This document shows, piece after piece, positions 6,586 to 13,828 of a DNA stretch of 19,405 nucleotides; within the stretch, counting starts at the first letter, position 1; each line of letters starts with the position of its first letter. The notes under the pieces are model-generated. The model ran no database searches. It was not told the DNA's origin and saw nothing but the letters and a program-made list of their open reading frames with translations. The translations under genes were made by a program, and so were the position numbers. Source of the stretch: an uncultured Bacteroidales bacterium (lineage in GTDB: Bacteria > Bacteroidota > Bacteroidia > Bacteroidales > P3); the NCBI GenBank assembly GCA_937906975.1, contig CALCUN010000101.1, forward strand, positions 1-19,405, written 5' to 3'.

Positions 6586-7104
6586 TTATTGGTTCTTTTG
6601 TTCAAATTGACGTATTAAATCCATTTCGTCTTTCATCGTATCCATAATCAAAAGAGTTCTTGCTTGATTAGTCAAACTTGAATTAGGATATTTTTCAATA
6701 AACAAATTAAATGCTTCTGAGGCTTTTTCTTTATTAAGACAGGTTTGAGAGTAAACAACTCCTTTCAAAAAATATGCACTCTCCACATGTTTATCATTTG
6801 GATATTGTTTTATCAATCTATCGTAAGTATCAATAGATTCAATACATCTTTTCGTATTTGCATAAACATCTGCTGCTCTATAAAGATAGGTCGCACACAA
6901 ACTATCTTCTGGATATTTTTTCACATATTCCAAATAAGAGTTTATCAAAGAATCAGCCTTTTCGTAACTAATCACTTTTGCATCTTCAAGAGTTGAAAGT
7001 TCCAATTCTTGTATTTTTTCTCTATCCTTTTGCTTTCCTTCACCAGTACAGGAATAACTCAAAAAGCATACCAAACACAAAAGAATAAAAACAAGCTTTT
7101 TCAT
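6586..7104 (-). CDS. Tetratricopeptide-repeat lipoprotein
   Basis: A 172-residue envelope protein. The N-terminus MKKLVFILLCLVCFLSYSC is a lipoprotein-type signal with Cys19 as the likely lipidated residue, though the lipobox (SYSC) is imperfect. The body contains TPR-like helical pairs: SLINSYLEYVKKYPEDSLCA, YANTKRCIESIDTYDRLIKQ, and EKASEAFNLFIEKYPNSSLT, similar to BamD/YbgF-type repeats. An upstream ATG at 7125 would start inside def; I chose the ATG at 7104, one base after the def stop, because it gives a clean signal peptide. It closes a ruvX-def-TPR unit that I recall as common in Bacteroidetes. The partner is unknown. Confidence 0.8.
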   Translation of the reverse strand: MKKLVFILLCLVCFLSYSCTGEGKQKDREKIQELELSTLEDAKVISYEKADSLINSYLEYVKKYPEDSLCATYLYRAADVYANTKRCIESIDTYDRLIKQYPNDKHVESAYFLKGVVYSQTCLNKEKASEAFNLFIEKYPNSSLTNQARTLLIMDTMKDEMDLIRQFEQKNQ

Positions 7105-7105
7105 A

Positions 7106-7675
7106 CTATCTCTTTTTAGTAACATTCATTTTCATTCTATAGCTTGTGCGCACTTTGTTGTTTGCTATATCGCTTAGTCTTCTTTTTAAAAGTGTTTTTC
7201 TAATTGCACTTAGTCTATCTACAAAAACCTTTCCCTCCAAGTGATCATATTCGTGTTGAAACACTCTTGCTCTAATTCCTACAAACTCTTCTGTATGTTC
7301 TTGAAAGTTTTCATCATAGTATTTCACAACAATTTCGCTTGGACGTGCTACTTCTTCGTGTATTTCTGGCAAAGAAAGACAGCCTTCTTCAAAATCACTC
7401 CATATCTCTCCTTTATATTCCAATATTGTTGGATTTATAAATACTTTTTTAAAGCCTTCTGCCTCAGGATACACCTCTTTGAAAGGTTCTGCATTGATAA
7501 CTACAAGTCTTATTGATAGATTCACTTGAGGAGCAGCCAAACCTACTCCGTTTGCTGCATACATTGTTTCAAACATATCCTCTATCAATTTTGGTAGTTC
7601 TGGATAATCTTTTGTAATTTCTTGTGCTTGTTTTTTTAATACAGGGTTTCCGTAACCTACTATTGGAAGTATCAT
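7106..7675 (-). CDS. def: Peptide deformylase
   Basis: Removes the formyl group from the initiator methionine of new proteins; a metal enzyme of the cytoplasm. All three family motifs are intact: GVGLAAPQ (43-50), EGCLS (97-101, metal ligand Cys99) and HEYDH (141-145, metal ligands His141 and His145, catalytic Glu142). The 189-residue length is normal and the start MILPIVGYGNPVL is typical. It begins 10 bases after ruvX and is followed after one base by the lipoprotein gene, so it belongs to one transcript from the promoter at 8139-8170. Confidence 0.97.
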   Translation of the reverse strand: MILPIVGYGNPVLKKQAQEITKDYPELPKLIEDMFETMYAANGVGLAAPQVNLSIRLVVINAEPFKEVYPEAEGFKKVFINPTILEYKGEIWSDFEEGCLSLPEIHEEVARPSEIVVKYYDENFQEHTEEFVGIRARVFQHEYDHLEGKVFVDRLSAIRKTLLKRRLSDIANNKVRTSYRMKMNVTKKR

Positions 7676-7685
7676 TGTTTTTCTT

Positions 7686-8102
7686 TTAAATTTTGTTCAT
7701 TTTCATAAAATCTTGCAAAATCAATACAGCCGCTATTGTATCAACAAGACCTTTTTCTTGGCGAGCCTTTTTGCTTTTGCCCGATTTTGCAATAGTTTGA
7801 CTTGCAATCTTAGATGTAAAACGCTCATCTATCATATAAATATCAATATCTGGGAATTGCTGAGCTAATTCATCAACAAACAAATGAACGCTTTTCGCAG
7901 ATTCTGATGGTGTGTTGTCCATTTGCTTTGGATCTCCAACAACTATTGCATCAACCTGCTCTCTACTCATGTAATCTTTAAGATATGGAAAAATATCAAC
8001 CGTTGGAACTGTTGAAAGTTTCGTTGCAATCACCTGCATATTATCACTTACAGCCAATCCAACGCGTTTCAATCCATAATCTATTGCCATTAAACGTCCC
8101 AC
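7686..8102 (-). CDS. ruvX: RuvX/YqgF-type putative Holliday junction resolvase
   Basis: A 138-residue RNase H-fold nuclease of the YqgF family, linked in bacteria to 16S rRNA 5'-end maturation and possibly to recombination. The N-terminal MAIDYGLKRVGLAVSD carries the first catalytic Asp. The central VVGDPKQMD and later MIDERFTSKIA give the other conserved acidic sites, and the C-terminal KGLVDTIAAVLILQDFM closes the active centre with Asp. Start choice: GTG at 8102 gives MGRLMAIDYG, matching the usual MGRxxAIDYG beginning, while the ATG four codons later would lose it. First gene of the ruvX-def-TPR unit. Confidence 0.93.
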   Translation of the reverse strand: MGRLMAIDYGLKRVGLAVSDNMQVIATKLSTVPTVDIFPYLKDYMSREQVDAIVVGDPKQMDNTPSESAKSVHLFVDELAQQFPDIDIYMIDERFTSKIASQTIAKSGKSKKARQEKGLVDTIAAVLILQDFMKMNKI

Positions 8103-8138
8103 TTTCTAATTGTATTTTTGTTTCTATTTAAAGAACTG

Positions 8139-8170
8139 CAAATTTACAAAAGAAATTATAAAATCACAAA
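8139..8170 (-). promoter_or_regulatory. Bacteroidetes promoter of ruvX-def-TPR
   Basis: On the minus strand, TTTG (8170-8167), a 20-base spacer and TAAATTTG (8146-8139) fit the Bacteroidetes -33/-7 consensus. The predicted start is about 30 bases before the ruvX GTG. Confidence 0.72.
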
Positions 8171-8223
8171 TTTTAAATATTTTATTGCAAAATCTCAAAG
8201 CATAAATCTCTTAGCTTTAAAAA

Positions 8224-8263
8224 AATAATACCGAGAAATAATTTAATATCTCTCGGTATTATT
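8224..8263 (-). terminator. Intrinsic terminator of the CoA-transferase gene
   Basis: A perfect 13-bp stem (8224-8236 with 8251-8263, AATAATACCGAGA and its complement) with a 14-base loop is followed on the minus strand by a T-rich run at 8225-8218. It sits 30 bases after the CoA-transferase stop and separates that gene from the ruvX promoter. T-rich sequence also follows on the plus strand. Confidence 0.85.
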
Positions 8264-8293
8264 TTTCGTTTATCGTAAGATTTTATCTCTTTC

Positions 8294-9601
8294 TTATTTG
8301 CTTATGAAATGATAGTGTGAACCATATCTTTCAAATGCTGCTCTGTCCAATTCTTCTCTGTGATCAGGGTGAGCAACTGAGATTAACAATCTTGCTCTTT
8401 CTTGAAGGCTTTTTCCATATAGATTAACAGCTCCAAATTCTGTTACAAACCAATGTATGTGATTACGAGTTGTAACAACACCTGCGCCAAGGCTTAATGT
8501 AGGTGCAATTTTAGAGATTCCGTTCTTTGTTACAGAAGGCATTGCTATGATAGACTTTCCACCTTTTGAACGAGAAGCTCCGTAAATGAAGTCTATTTGA
8601 CCTCCAACTCCTGAGAAGAATTTAGTTCCCAAAGAGTCAGCACAAACTTGTCCTGTTATATCGATTTGCAATGCAGAGTTGATTGCAGTCATCTTTGGTT
8701 GTTGAGCAACAACGAATGGGTCGTTTGTATAAGCCACGTCCATCATTGCAACCATTGGGTTATTGTGAAGGAAATCGTAAACCTTTTGGCTTCCCATTAA
8801 GAATGTAGAAACCATTTTTCCTCTATCTAAGGCTTTATTTCTTCCGTTTATAACTCCTTTTTCAACCAATGGTAAAACACCATCAGCAAACATTTCTGTA
8901 TGAATACCTAAATCTTTGTGGCCTCCAAGTTGTGCAAGTACTGCATTTGGAATTGCTCCAATACCCATTTGCATACAAGCTCCATCTTCTATCAAGGCTG
9001 CACAATGTTTACCAATTGCTATTTCTTGTTCGTTAGGTTCTGTGAAATGTCCTGGCATTAATGGAGTATCATCTTCAACGAAAATATCAATCATGCTCAT
9101 TGGAATCAAAGCATCACCAAATGAACGAGGAACTTTTGGATTAACAACTGCTATAACTGTTTTTGCAGTTTCTATAGCTGCTAAGGTTGCATCAACACTT
9201 GTTCCCAAAGAAACATATCCGTGTTCGTCTGGAGGACAAACTTGAACCATTGCTACATCACAAGGAACATATCCTTCACGATATAGTTTTTGTGTTTCGC
9301 TCAAAAAGATTGGAATGTAATCTGCATAACCTGCTTGAACATCTTTACGAACGTTTGCTCCAACAAAGAAGGCATCGTGTTGGAATACGCCTTCAAATTC
9401 TGCACTTGCATAAGGTGCTTCTCCTTCTGTGTGAAGATGGTGAATGTAAACGTTTTTAAATTCTTTGTTTCTTCCTCTCTCACACATTGCATCTATAAGA
9501 CACTTTGGAGCAGAAGCCACACTGCTTAAATGTATGTGGTCGCCACTTTTGATAACCTTTACTGCCTCTTGTGCAGACACTGCTTTGTATGTATTATTCA
9601 T
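8294..9601 (-). CDS. Acetyl-CoA hydrolase/transferase family protein (butyrate- or 4-hydroxybutyrate-type CoA-transferase)
   Basis: A 435-residue CoA-transferase/hydrolase that moves CoA between acyl-CoA and acetate-type acids in fermentation. The catalytic glutamate is Glu236 in LGIHTEMFADG, as in butyryl-CoA:acetate and 4-hydroxybutyrate CoA-transferases. Also present are the GIGAIPNAVLAQLG loop (213-226) before it, and the glycine-rich VGGQIDFIYGASRSKGGKS and TEFGAVNLYGKS segments in the C-terminal domain. The frame could extend to 9637, but ATG at 9601 (MNNTYKAVSAQEAV) is the natural start. It is monocistronic, with its own terminator. Substrate cannot be fixed from sequence: acetate/succinate, butyrate and 4-hydroxybutyrate forms share these motifs. 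Confidence 0.88.
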   Translation of the reverse strand: MNNTYKAVSAQEAVKVIKSGDHIHLSSVASAPKCLIDAMCERGRNKEFKNVYIHHLHTEGEAPYASAEFEGVFQHDAFFVGANVRKDVQAGYADYIPIFLSETQKLYREGYVPCDVAMVQVCPPDEHGYVSLGTSVDATLAAIETAKTVIAVVNPKVPRSFGDALIPMSMIDIFVEDDTPLMPGHFTEPNEQEIAIGKHCAALIEDGACMQMGIGAIPNAVLAQLGGHKDLGIHTEMFADGVLPLVEKGVINGRNKALDRGKMVSTFLMGSQKVYDFLHNNPMVAMMDVAYTNDPFVVAQQPKMTAINSALQIDITGQVCADSLGTKFFSGVGGQIDFIYGASRSKGGKSIIAMPSVTKNGISKIAPTLSLGAGVVTTRNHIHWFVTEFGAVNLYGKSLQERARLLISVAHPDHREELDRAAFERYGSHYHFISK

Positions 9602-9626
9602 AGTGTTTAATTTATTTTTTTTTGAT

Positions 9627-9642
9627 TTAATTTGCAAAATTA
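9627..9642. promoter_or_regulatory. Near-palindromic divergent promoter region
   Basis: The minus strand reads TAATTTTG at 9642-9635, a good Bacteroidetes -7 box for the CoA-transferase gene. The plus strand reads TTAATTTG at 9627-9634, one base off consensus, toward the nitroreductase. They form a near-perfect dyad around 9635. I see no matching -33 element at the usual spacing for the minus box, so the call is tentative. Confidence 0.35.
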
Positions 9643-9696
9643 ATAATTAATTTCAATAAAATGCGTTTTTTATAAGAAACATTAAACACAAATAAG

Positions 9697-10293
9697 ATGA
9701 GAATTAGAAACATTTTTACAATTTTATGCTGTATTTTCGTAGGATTTACGGCTAATGCACAAGTCAAATTGGAGACTGCTGCATTGGAAACAATTTACAA
9801 CAGAACAAGTATTCGTTCTTATTCATCAGAAAAGGTGGAAAAAGATGCAATCCTAACTCTATTAAGAGCAGGAATGTCAGCTCCAAGTGCTGTAAACAAA
9901 CAACCTTGGGCGTTTATGGTCATTGACAATAGAGATTTAATGGAAAAAATTGGCGATGAGTTTAAAAATGCTGGTATGATAAAGAAAGCATCTTGTGCAA
10001 TCATAGTTTGCGGAGATTTAAAACTTGCATTAGAAGGTGTAGCACAAGAATTTTGGGTTCAAGACTGCTCTGCTGCAACTCAAAACATTCTTTTAGCGGC
10101 ACATTCTATGGGACTTGGTGCTGTTTGGTGTGGAGTATATCCTAATCCTGAAAGAGTAGAAGCATTAAAAGCCTTATTATCTTTGCCAGAACACATTGTT
10201 CCACTAAATATCATTCCAATTGGAGTTAGAGAAAAAGAACAAGAACCAAAAGACAAATGGAAAGAAGACAGAATCCACTGGAATAAATGGTAA
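9697..10293 (+). CDS. Exported nitroreductase-family flavoprotein
   Basis: A 198-residue FMN-dependent nitroreductase-fold protein with an N-terminal signal peptide (MRIRNIFTILCCIFVGFTAN then AQ, likely cut after Ala21). That makes it a periplasmic or envelope form instead of the usual cytoplasmic one. Family signs are IYNRTSIRSYSSEKVEKD (RRSxR-type FMN phosphate site), SAPSAVNKQPWAFMVI, QDCSAATQNILLAAHSMGLG and IPIGVREKEQ. Similar secreted nitroreductases occur in Bacteroidetes. The natural substrate is unknown. It is a lone plus-strand gene whose stop lies one base from the convergent permease stop, with a shared hairpin just beyond. Confidence 0.87.
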   Translation: MRIRNIFTILCCIFVGFTANAQVKLETAALETIYNRTSIRSYSSEKVEKDAILTLLRAGMSAPSAVNKQPWAFMVIDNRDLMEKIGDEFKNAGMIKKASCAIIVCGDLKLALEGVAQEFWVQDCSAATQNILLAAHSMGLGAVWCGVYPNPERVEALKALLSLPEHIVPLNIIPIGVREKEQEPKDKWKEDRIHWNKW

Positions 10294-10294
10294 A

Positions 10295-11260
10295 CTATTT
10301 CATACGCACTCTTGGGTCTAAGAGTGCGTATATTATATCTGTCAATATATTTATCAAAATAAGTATTACACAAATCACAATTAAGGCTCCCATCAATACA
10401 GGAAAGTCATATTTTTCTAAGCTATCCACAATTACAACCCCAACGCCTTTCCAATCAAATATATATTCAACAAAAACAGCTCCTGCTATCAAAGAAGCAA
10501 ACCAACCACTAATTGAACTCACAATAGGATTGAGAGTATTTCTTAAAGCATGAGAATAGATTATTTTTAAATTGCTTAATCCTTTTGCCCTTGCAGTTCT
10601 GATATAGTCTTGTTCTAAAACTTCTTTCATTGTGCTTTTTGTCAATTCTGTTATCACAGCCAAAGGACGTATTCCTAAGGTAACGGCTGGCAAGATAATG
10701 TTTTTCAAACTCAAATACTCGCCTTCTCCAAAATCATCTACGCTATATAGACTTCCAAACATAGAAAGCCCTGTGTAATCTGCCAAAAGGAAGGCAAAAA
10801 CCCATGCAATCAAAATAGCAGCAAAAAAAGAAGGCAAACTCATTCCAAGAGATGTGATAAGAAGAACAATTTTTTCCAACCAACTATCTTTGTAAACTGC
10901 TGCCAAAGAGCCAAGACTCACTCCCAAAACAAAGGCTATTGCAATACTAAGCAAAGCCAAATAAATAGTATTTGGGAAAGCCTCTTTCAAAATATCGACA
11001 ACAGGTTTACCACTCTGATAAGAACGCCTTAAATCAAAATGACTAAGGTCGTAAATGTATTTACAATATTGATGATGTAGAGGTTTATCTAACCCTAATT
11101 CGTTATGGATAATTTCTATACTTTTTTCATCGGCTCTTTGTCCGAGCATCATTCTTGCAGGATCGCCAGGTAAAATGTTGAATAACACAAATACAAGTGT
11201 TATCACACCAAACATTACCAAAAAGCCGTATGCTATTTTTTTAAGTATATACTTTATCAT
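10295..11260 (-). CDS. ABC transporter permease, DppB/OppB family
   Basis: A 321-residue inner-membrane permease of peptide/nickel-type ABC importers. It starts MIKYILKKIAYGFLVMFGVI with the first helix. It then has the typical NILPGDPARMMLG (LPGDPA), a periplasmic stretch, FPNTIYLALLSIAIAFVLG, further helices, and the EAA loop QDYIRTARAKGLSNLKIIYS. The end is LLDPRVRMK, the usual DPR ending. Its ATG overlaps the DoxX-like stop by 4 bases (ATGA), so translation is coupled. No second permease, ATPase or binding protein lies beside it here. The pairing with DoxX and DUF1599 is unusual, so the substrate is unknown. It ends one base from the convergent nitroreductase stop. Confidence 0.9.
   Translation of the reverse strand: MIKYILKKIAYGFLVMFGVITLVFVLFNILPGDPARMMLGQRADEKSIEIIHNELGLDKPLHHQYCKYIYDLSHFDLRRSYQSGKPVVDILKEAFPNTIYLALLSIAIAFVLGVSLGSLAAVYKDSWLEKIVLLITSLGMSLPSFFAAILIAWVFAFLLADYTGLSMFGSLYSVDDFGEGEYLSLKNIILPAVTLGIRPLAVITELTKSTMKEVLEQDYIRTARAKGLSNLKIIYSHALRNTLNPIVSSISGWFASLIAGAVFVEYIFDWKGVGVVIVDSLEKYDFPVLMGALIVICVILILINILTDIIYALLDPRVRMK
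10302..10331 (+). terminator. Strong hairpin at the nitroreductase/permease convergent junction
   Basis: A perfect 12-bp stem (10302-10313 with 10320-10331, ATACGCACTCTT and its complement) with a 6-base loop starts 8 bases after the nitroreductase stop. It lies within the last codons of the permease (DPRVR). Only a short A/T run follows on either side, so it is a plausible but imperfect terminator, best placed for the plus-strand gene. Confidence 0.55.
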
Positions 11261-12381
11261 TCAATTTCAGGCAAACTTCTCCACGACCACTTGTTTTCCA
11301 CCTTTCCTTTTGAGATTTTAATCAATCCAGGATTGGAACGCAAAATGGTTTTTATTGATTTATCATCAGAAGAATAGATTAAGAAATTTTGAGCCATAGG
11401 ATATTGTTCCAAAAACTTAGAACAACTTTCACTATTAGATGCTGTAACAATCAAAACTCTATTACCTTTTTCTAATATCTCTTTAGAATATTTTAATATT
11501 TCTTTGATTCCTTTTTCGTTTGCTTTGAGAAGATTATAAGAAGTAATCATATACAAATCAGAAGTAGTATCAGAAAGAATATCTATCGTTTCATCTTCCT
11601 CTCCCATATCTAATAAAGTTAATGAAAAGCCATCTGCTGCAACAGTATTGGTGTTTTCCACTCTTGAATCAAGGAATGTCCATTGTTTTCCAAAGTCTGG
11701 ATTCATCTTATACTCTTCCATAAGCTTTTCAACCGTAAATTCCTTAATTGCTCCTGTTTCATTGTTTTTATATTTTGCATAACTAACAGGAGGAGTTACA
11801 TCATCTCCAACAGGAACCATTTGATTACCCACTTTCCAAGCTCTAAAATCAATCACAGGTTCGTAAACAGAACTATAAATAGAAAAGAAAATAATAAATA
11901 CTCCAAATATAGAAGTAAGCAGTTTAGAAGTTACTTTTCCTACCTCTAAACTCATTTTTCTTTCCAAAAGAATTATTCCAACAAGAACTACATCTAAGAC
12001 TATATTTTTCCAAAATGTTTCCCAATTTGTTAGTTTGATTGCATCGCCAAAGCAACCACAATCATCAACCTTATTAGTCAAAGCATCAATAAAGGTAAGA
12101 ACGGTGAAAAATGCCATAAGAATAGCGGCTGCATACTTGGATAGTTTTGAGAAAAAGCCAAAGAATATCAACACCCCTATCATAAACTCTATTGAACTCA
12201 TAAGAATAGAAATCACTATCGAAACCCATGGCATTGCATCTGTAAGCCAATTCATTCCAAACACAGCAATATATTCCTCTATCTTATATGCCGTTCCCCA
12301 AGGATCAACTGCTTTTACAAATCCAGAGAAAATAAATACTCCTCCAAAGATTACTCTTAATAAAATTGCTATTGCTTTCAT
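11257..12381 (-). CDS. DoxX/MauE-family membrane protein with C-terminal thioredoxin-like region
   Basis: A 374-residue protein of the kind found next to DUF1599 and folP in Bacteroidetes. Four membrane helices fill the first ~160 residues, with FSGFVKAVDPWGTAYKIEEY after helix 1 and the cysteine motif VDDCGCFGDAIKLTNW, typical of DoxX/MauE methylamine-utilization-like redox membrane proteins. A further helix (LTSIFGVFIIFFSIYSSVY) is followed by an exported domain of about 190 residues. Its end (RVLIVTASNSESCSKFLEQY and GLIKISKGKVENKW) looks thioredoxin-like but has a single cysteine, so it is not an evident CxxC oxidoreductase. The start overlaps the DUF1599 stop by one base and the stop overlaps the permease start by four. 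Confidence 0.8.
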   Translation of the reverse strand: MKAIAILLRVIFGGVFIFSGFVKAVDPWGTAYKIEEYIAVFGMNWLTDAMPWVSIVISILMSSIEFMIGVLIFFGFFSKLSKYAAAILMAFFTVLTFIDALTNKVDDCGCFGDAIKLTNWETFWKNIVLDVVLVGIILLERKMSLEVGKVTSKLLTSIFGVFIIFFSIYSSVYEPVIDFRAWKVGNQMVPVGDDVTPPVSYAKYKNNETGAIKEFTVEKLMEEYKMNPDFGKQWTFLDSRVENTNTVAADGFSLTLLDMGEEDETIDILSDTTSDLYMITSYNLLKANEKGIKEILKYSKEILEKGNRVLIVTASNSESCSKFLEQYPMAQNFLIYSSDDKSIKTILRSNPGLIKISKGKVENKWSWRSLPEIE

Positions 12382-12917
12382 TATAATCCTAATTTAATAC
12401 TTGCAAATACAGAATAATTAACAATATCTTGATAATTAGCATCAACACCTTCGCTAACCTTAGTCTTTCCTTGATTATCCTCAATTTGTTTCAAACGAAG
12501 GATTTTCATCAATATTAAATCTGTAATAGAACTCACTCTCATATCTCTCCAAGCCTCAGAATAATCGTGATTTTTCTTTAACATTAGATTTTTAGTCAAA
12601 TTAGCATACTTATCATACAAAGCAAGAGTTTTATCAACAGGCAAATCCATTTCATTATTATCCTTCAACTCTATTTGAATTAAAGCAATAATGCCATAAT
12701 TTATCATTCCAATAAATTCAGACAACACACCCTCTTCAATCATCTGCTCACCCGATTCTTGAATACTTCTAATACGAGAAGCCTTTATAAATATCTGATC
12801 TGTAAGCGATGAAAGCCTTAAAATTCTCCAAGATGTGCCATAGTCTGAAAGCTTTGCCTCAAACAATTCTCGGCATTTTTTTATAACATTATCGTATTCT
12901 ATGTTAGTATTATTCAT
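12381..12917 (-). CDS. DUF1599 domain protein (nucleotide-modification-associated domain 1 type)
   Basis: A 178-residue protein with two copies of the DUF1599 unit. The first is KLSDYGTSWRILRLSSLTDQ with FIKASRIRSIQESGE. The second is KKNHDYSEAWRDMRVSSITD with LMKILRLKQIED. The duplicated DYGTSWR/DYSEAWR and SxTDxIxxKxxRxxxI segments are direct evidence of internal repetition. The Pfam family is known as Nmad1 but its biochemical role is not established. I chose the ATG at 12917 (MNNTNIEYDNVIKKC); a TTG at 12938 is also in frame but lies in the folP -7 box area. It heads the DUF1599-DoxX-permease unit and is divergent from folP, an arrangement I recall from other Bacteroidetes. Confidence 0.85.
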   Translation of the reverse strand: MNNTNIEYDNVIKKCRELFEAKLSDYGTSWRILRLSSLTDQIFIKASRIRSIQESGEQMIEEGVLSEFIGMINYGIIALIQIELKDNNEMDLPVDKTLALYDKYANLTKNLMLKKNHDYSEAWRDMRVSSITDLILMKILRLKQIEDNQGKTKVSEGVDANYQDIVNYSVFASIKLGL

Positions 12918-12925
12918 ATTTTTAC

Positions 12926-12933
12926 TATCTTTG
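12926..12933 (+). promoter_or_regulatory. Bacteroidetes -7 box (TATCTTTG) of folP-cdaA
   Basis: TATCTTTG lies 19 bases before the folP ATG at 12953 and matches TAnnTTTG. The expected -33 TTTG is not seen at 19-21 bases upstream (only TTAG at 12904-12907). The divergent DUF1599 start is 9 bases away, so the two genes share this short control region. Confidence 0.6.
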
Positions 12934-12952
12934 CTCAATAAAAAACTTAAAA

Positions 12953-13828
12953 ATGTTTTGCGAGGGTAAAATTACAACATTTTTTAGAAAGCCAAGTATA
13001 AATTGTCAAAAAAAAGTTTTCGACCTTGATTCTCCAAAACTAATGGGGATTCTAAACATAACGGAAGATTCTTTTTTTGATGGTGGAAAACACTCACAAT
13101 TATCTCAAGCCATACAAAAAGCACAAAGCCTTATAGAAGAAGGAGTAGATATTCTTGATATAGGAGCGTGTTCTACTCGTCCTGGAGCAAAACTTGTAGA
13201 AGCCAAAGAAGAGATAGAAAAAATAATTCCTCTTTTAAACTCTCTTAGAAAAGAGTTTCCCCAAATCATAATCTCAATTGACACCGTTTGGAGCGAAGTT
13301 TCAAGAGCCGTTATTGACAATGGAGCAGACATAATCAATGACATATCGGGAGGAAACTTTGACAGCCAAATGCTAAGAACCATAGGAGAATTACAAGTTC
13401 CATACGTACTAACACATTGCAAACAAACTCCCGATAAAATGCAAGAGAATCCAAACTACGACAACCACATAATAGAAATAAGTCAATACTTTTCTCAACG
13501 CATAGACACACTATACAACTATGGAGCAAAAGATATAATTTTAGATTTAGGATTTGGATTTGGCAAAAGCATAGAAGACAACTATCTATTACTTGCAAGA
13601 CAAAAAGAATTTCAAGTTTTCAATCTCCCAATCCTAACAGGCATATCACGCAAAAGCATGATTTACAAACCACTTGACACGACTGCCGAGCAAGCCCTTA
13701 ATGGCACAAGTTTCCTACACGCCTTTGCACTAGAAAACGGAGCAGACATACTAAGAGTTCACGATGTAAAACAAGCAAAAGAATGTATTAAATTATATAA
13801 CCTTTATAAAAAACACATAAAACCATGA
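12953..13828 (+). CDS. folP: Dihydropteroate synthase
   Basis: Joins 4-aminobenzoate to the pterin pyrophosphate in folate synthesis; the cytoplasmic target of sulfonamides. The TIM-barrel motifs are present: LMGILNITEDSFFDGG (30-45; usual NVTPDSFSDGG, here Glu for Pro), DILDIGACSTRPGA (67-80), IISIDTVWSEVSRAVIDNGA, INDISGG, LDLGFGFGKSIEDNY (pterin-site Lys) and the LTGISRKSMI loop near the C-terminus. Length 291 is normal, with a slightly longer N-terminus than usual. The ATG at 12953 is the first in frame after the -7 box. Its stop overlaps the cdaA start by four bases (ATGA), implying coupled translation. Confidence 0.95.
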   Translation: MFCEGKITTFFRKPSINCQKKVFDLDSPKLMGILNITEDSFFDGGKHSQLSQAIQKAQSLIEEGVDILDIGACSTRPGAKLVEAKEEIEKIIPLLNSLRKEFPQIIISIDTVWSEVSRAVIDNGADIINDISGGNFDSQMLRTIGELQVPYVLTHCKQTPDKMQENPNYDNHIIEISQYFSQRIDTLYNYGAKDIILDLGFGFGKSIEDNYLLLARQKEFQVFNLPILTGISRKSMIYKPLDTTAEQALNGTSFLHAFALENGADILRVHDVKQAKECIKLYNLYKKHIKP

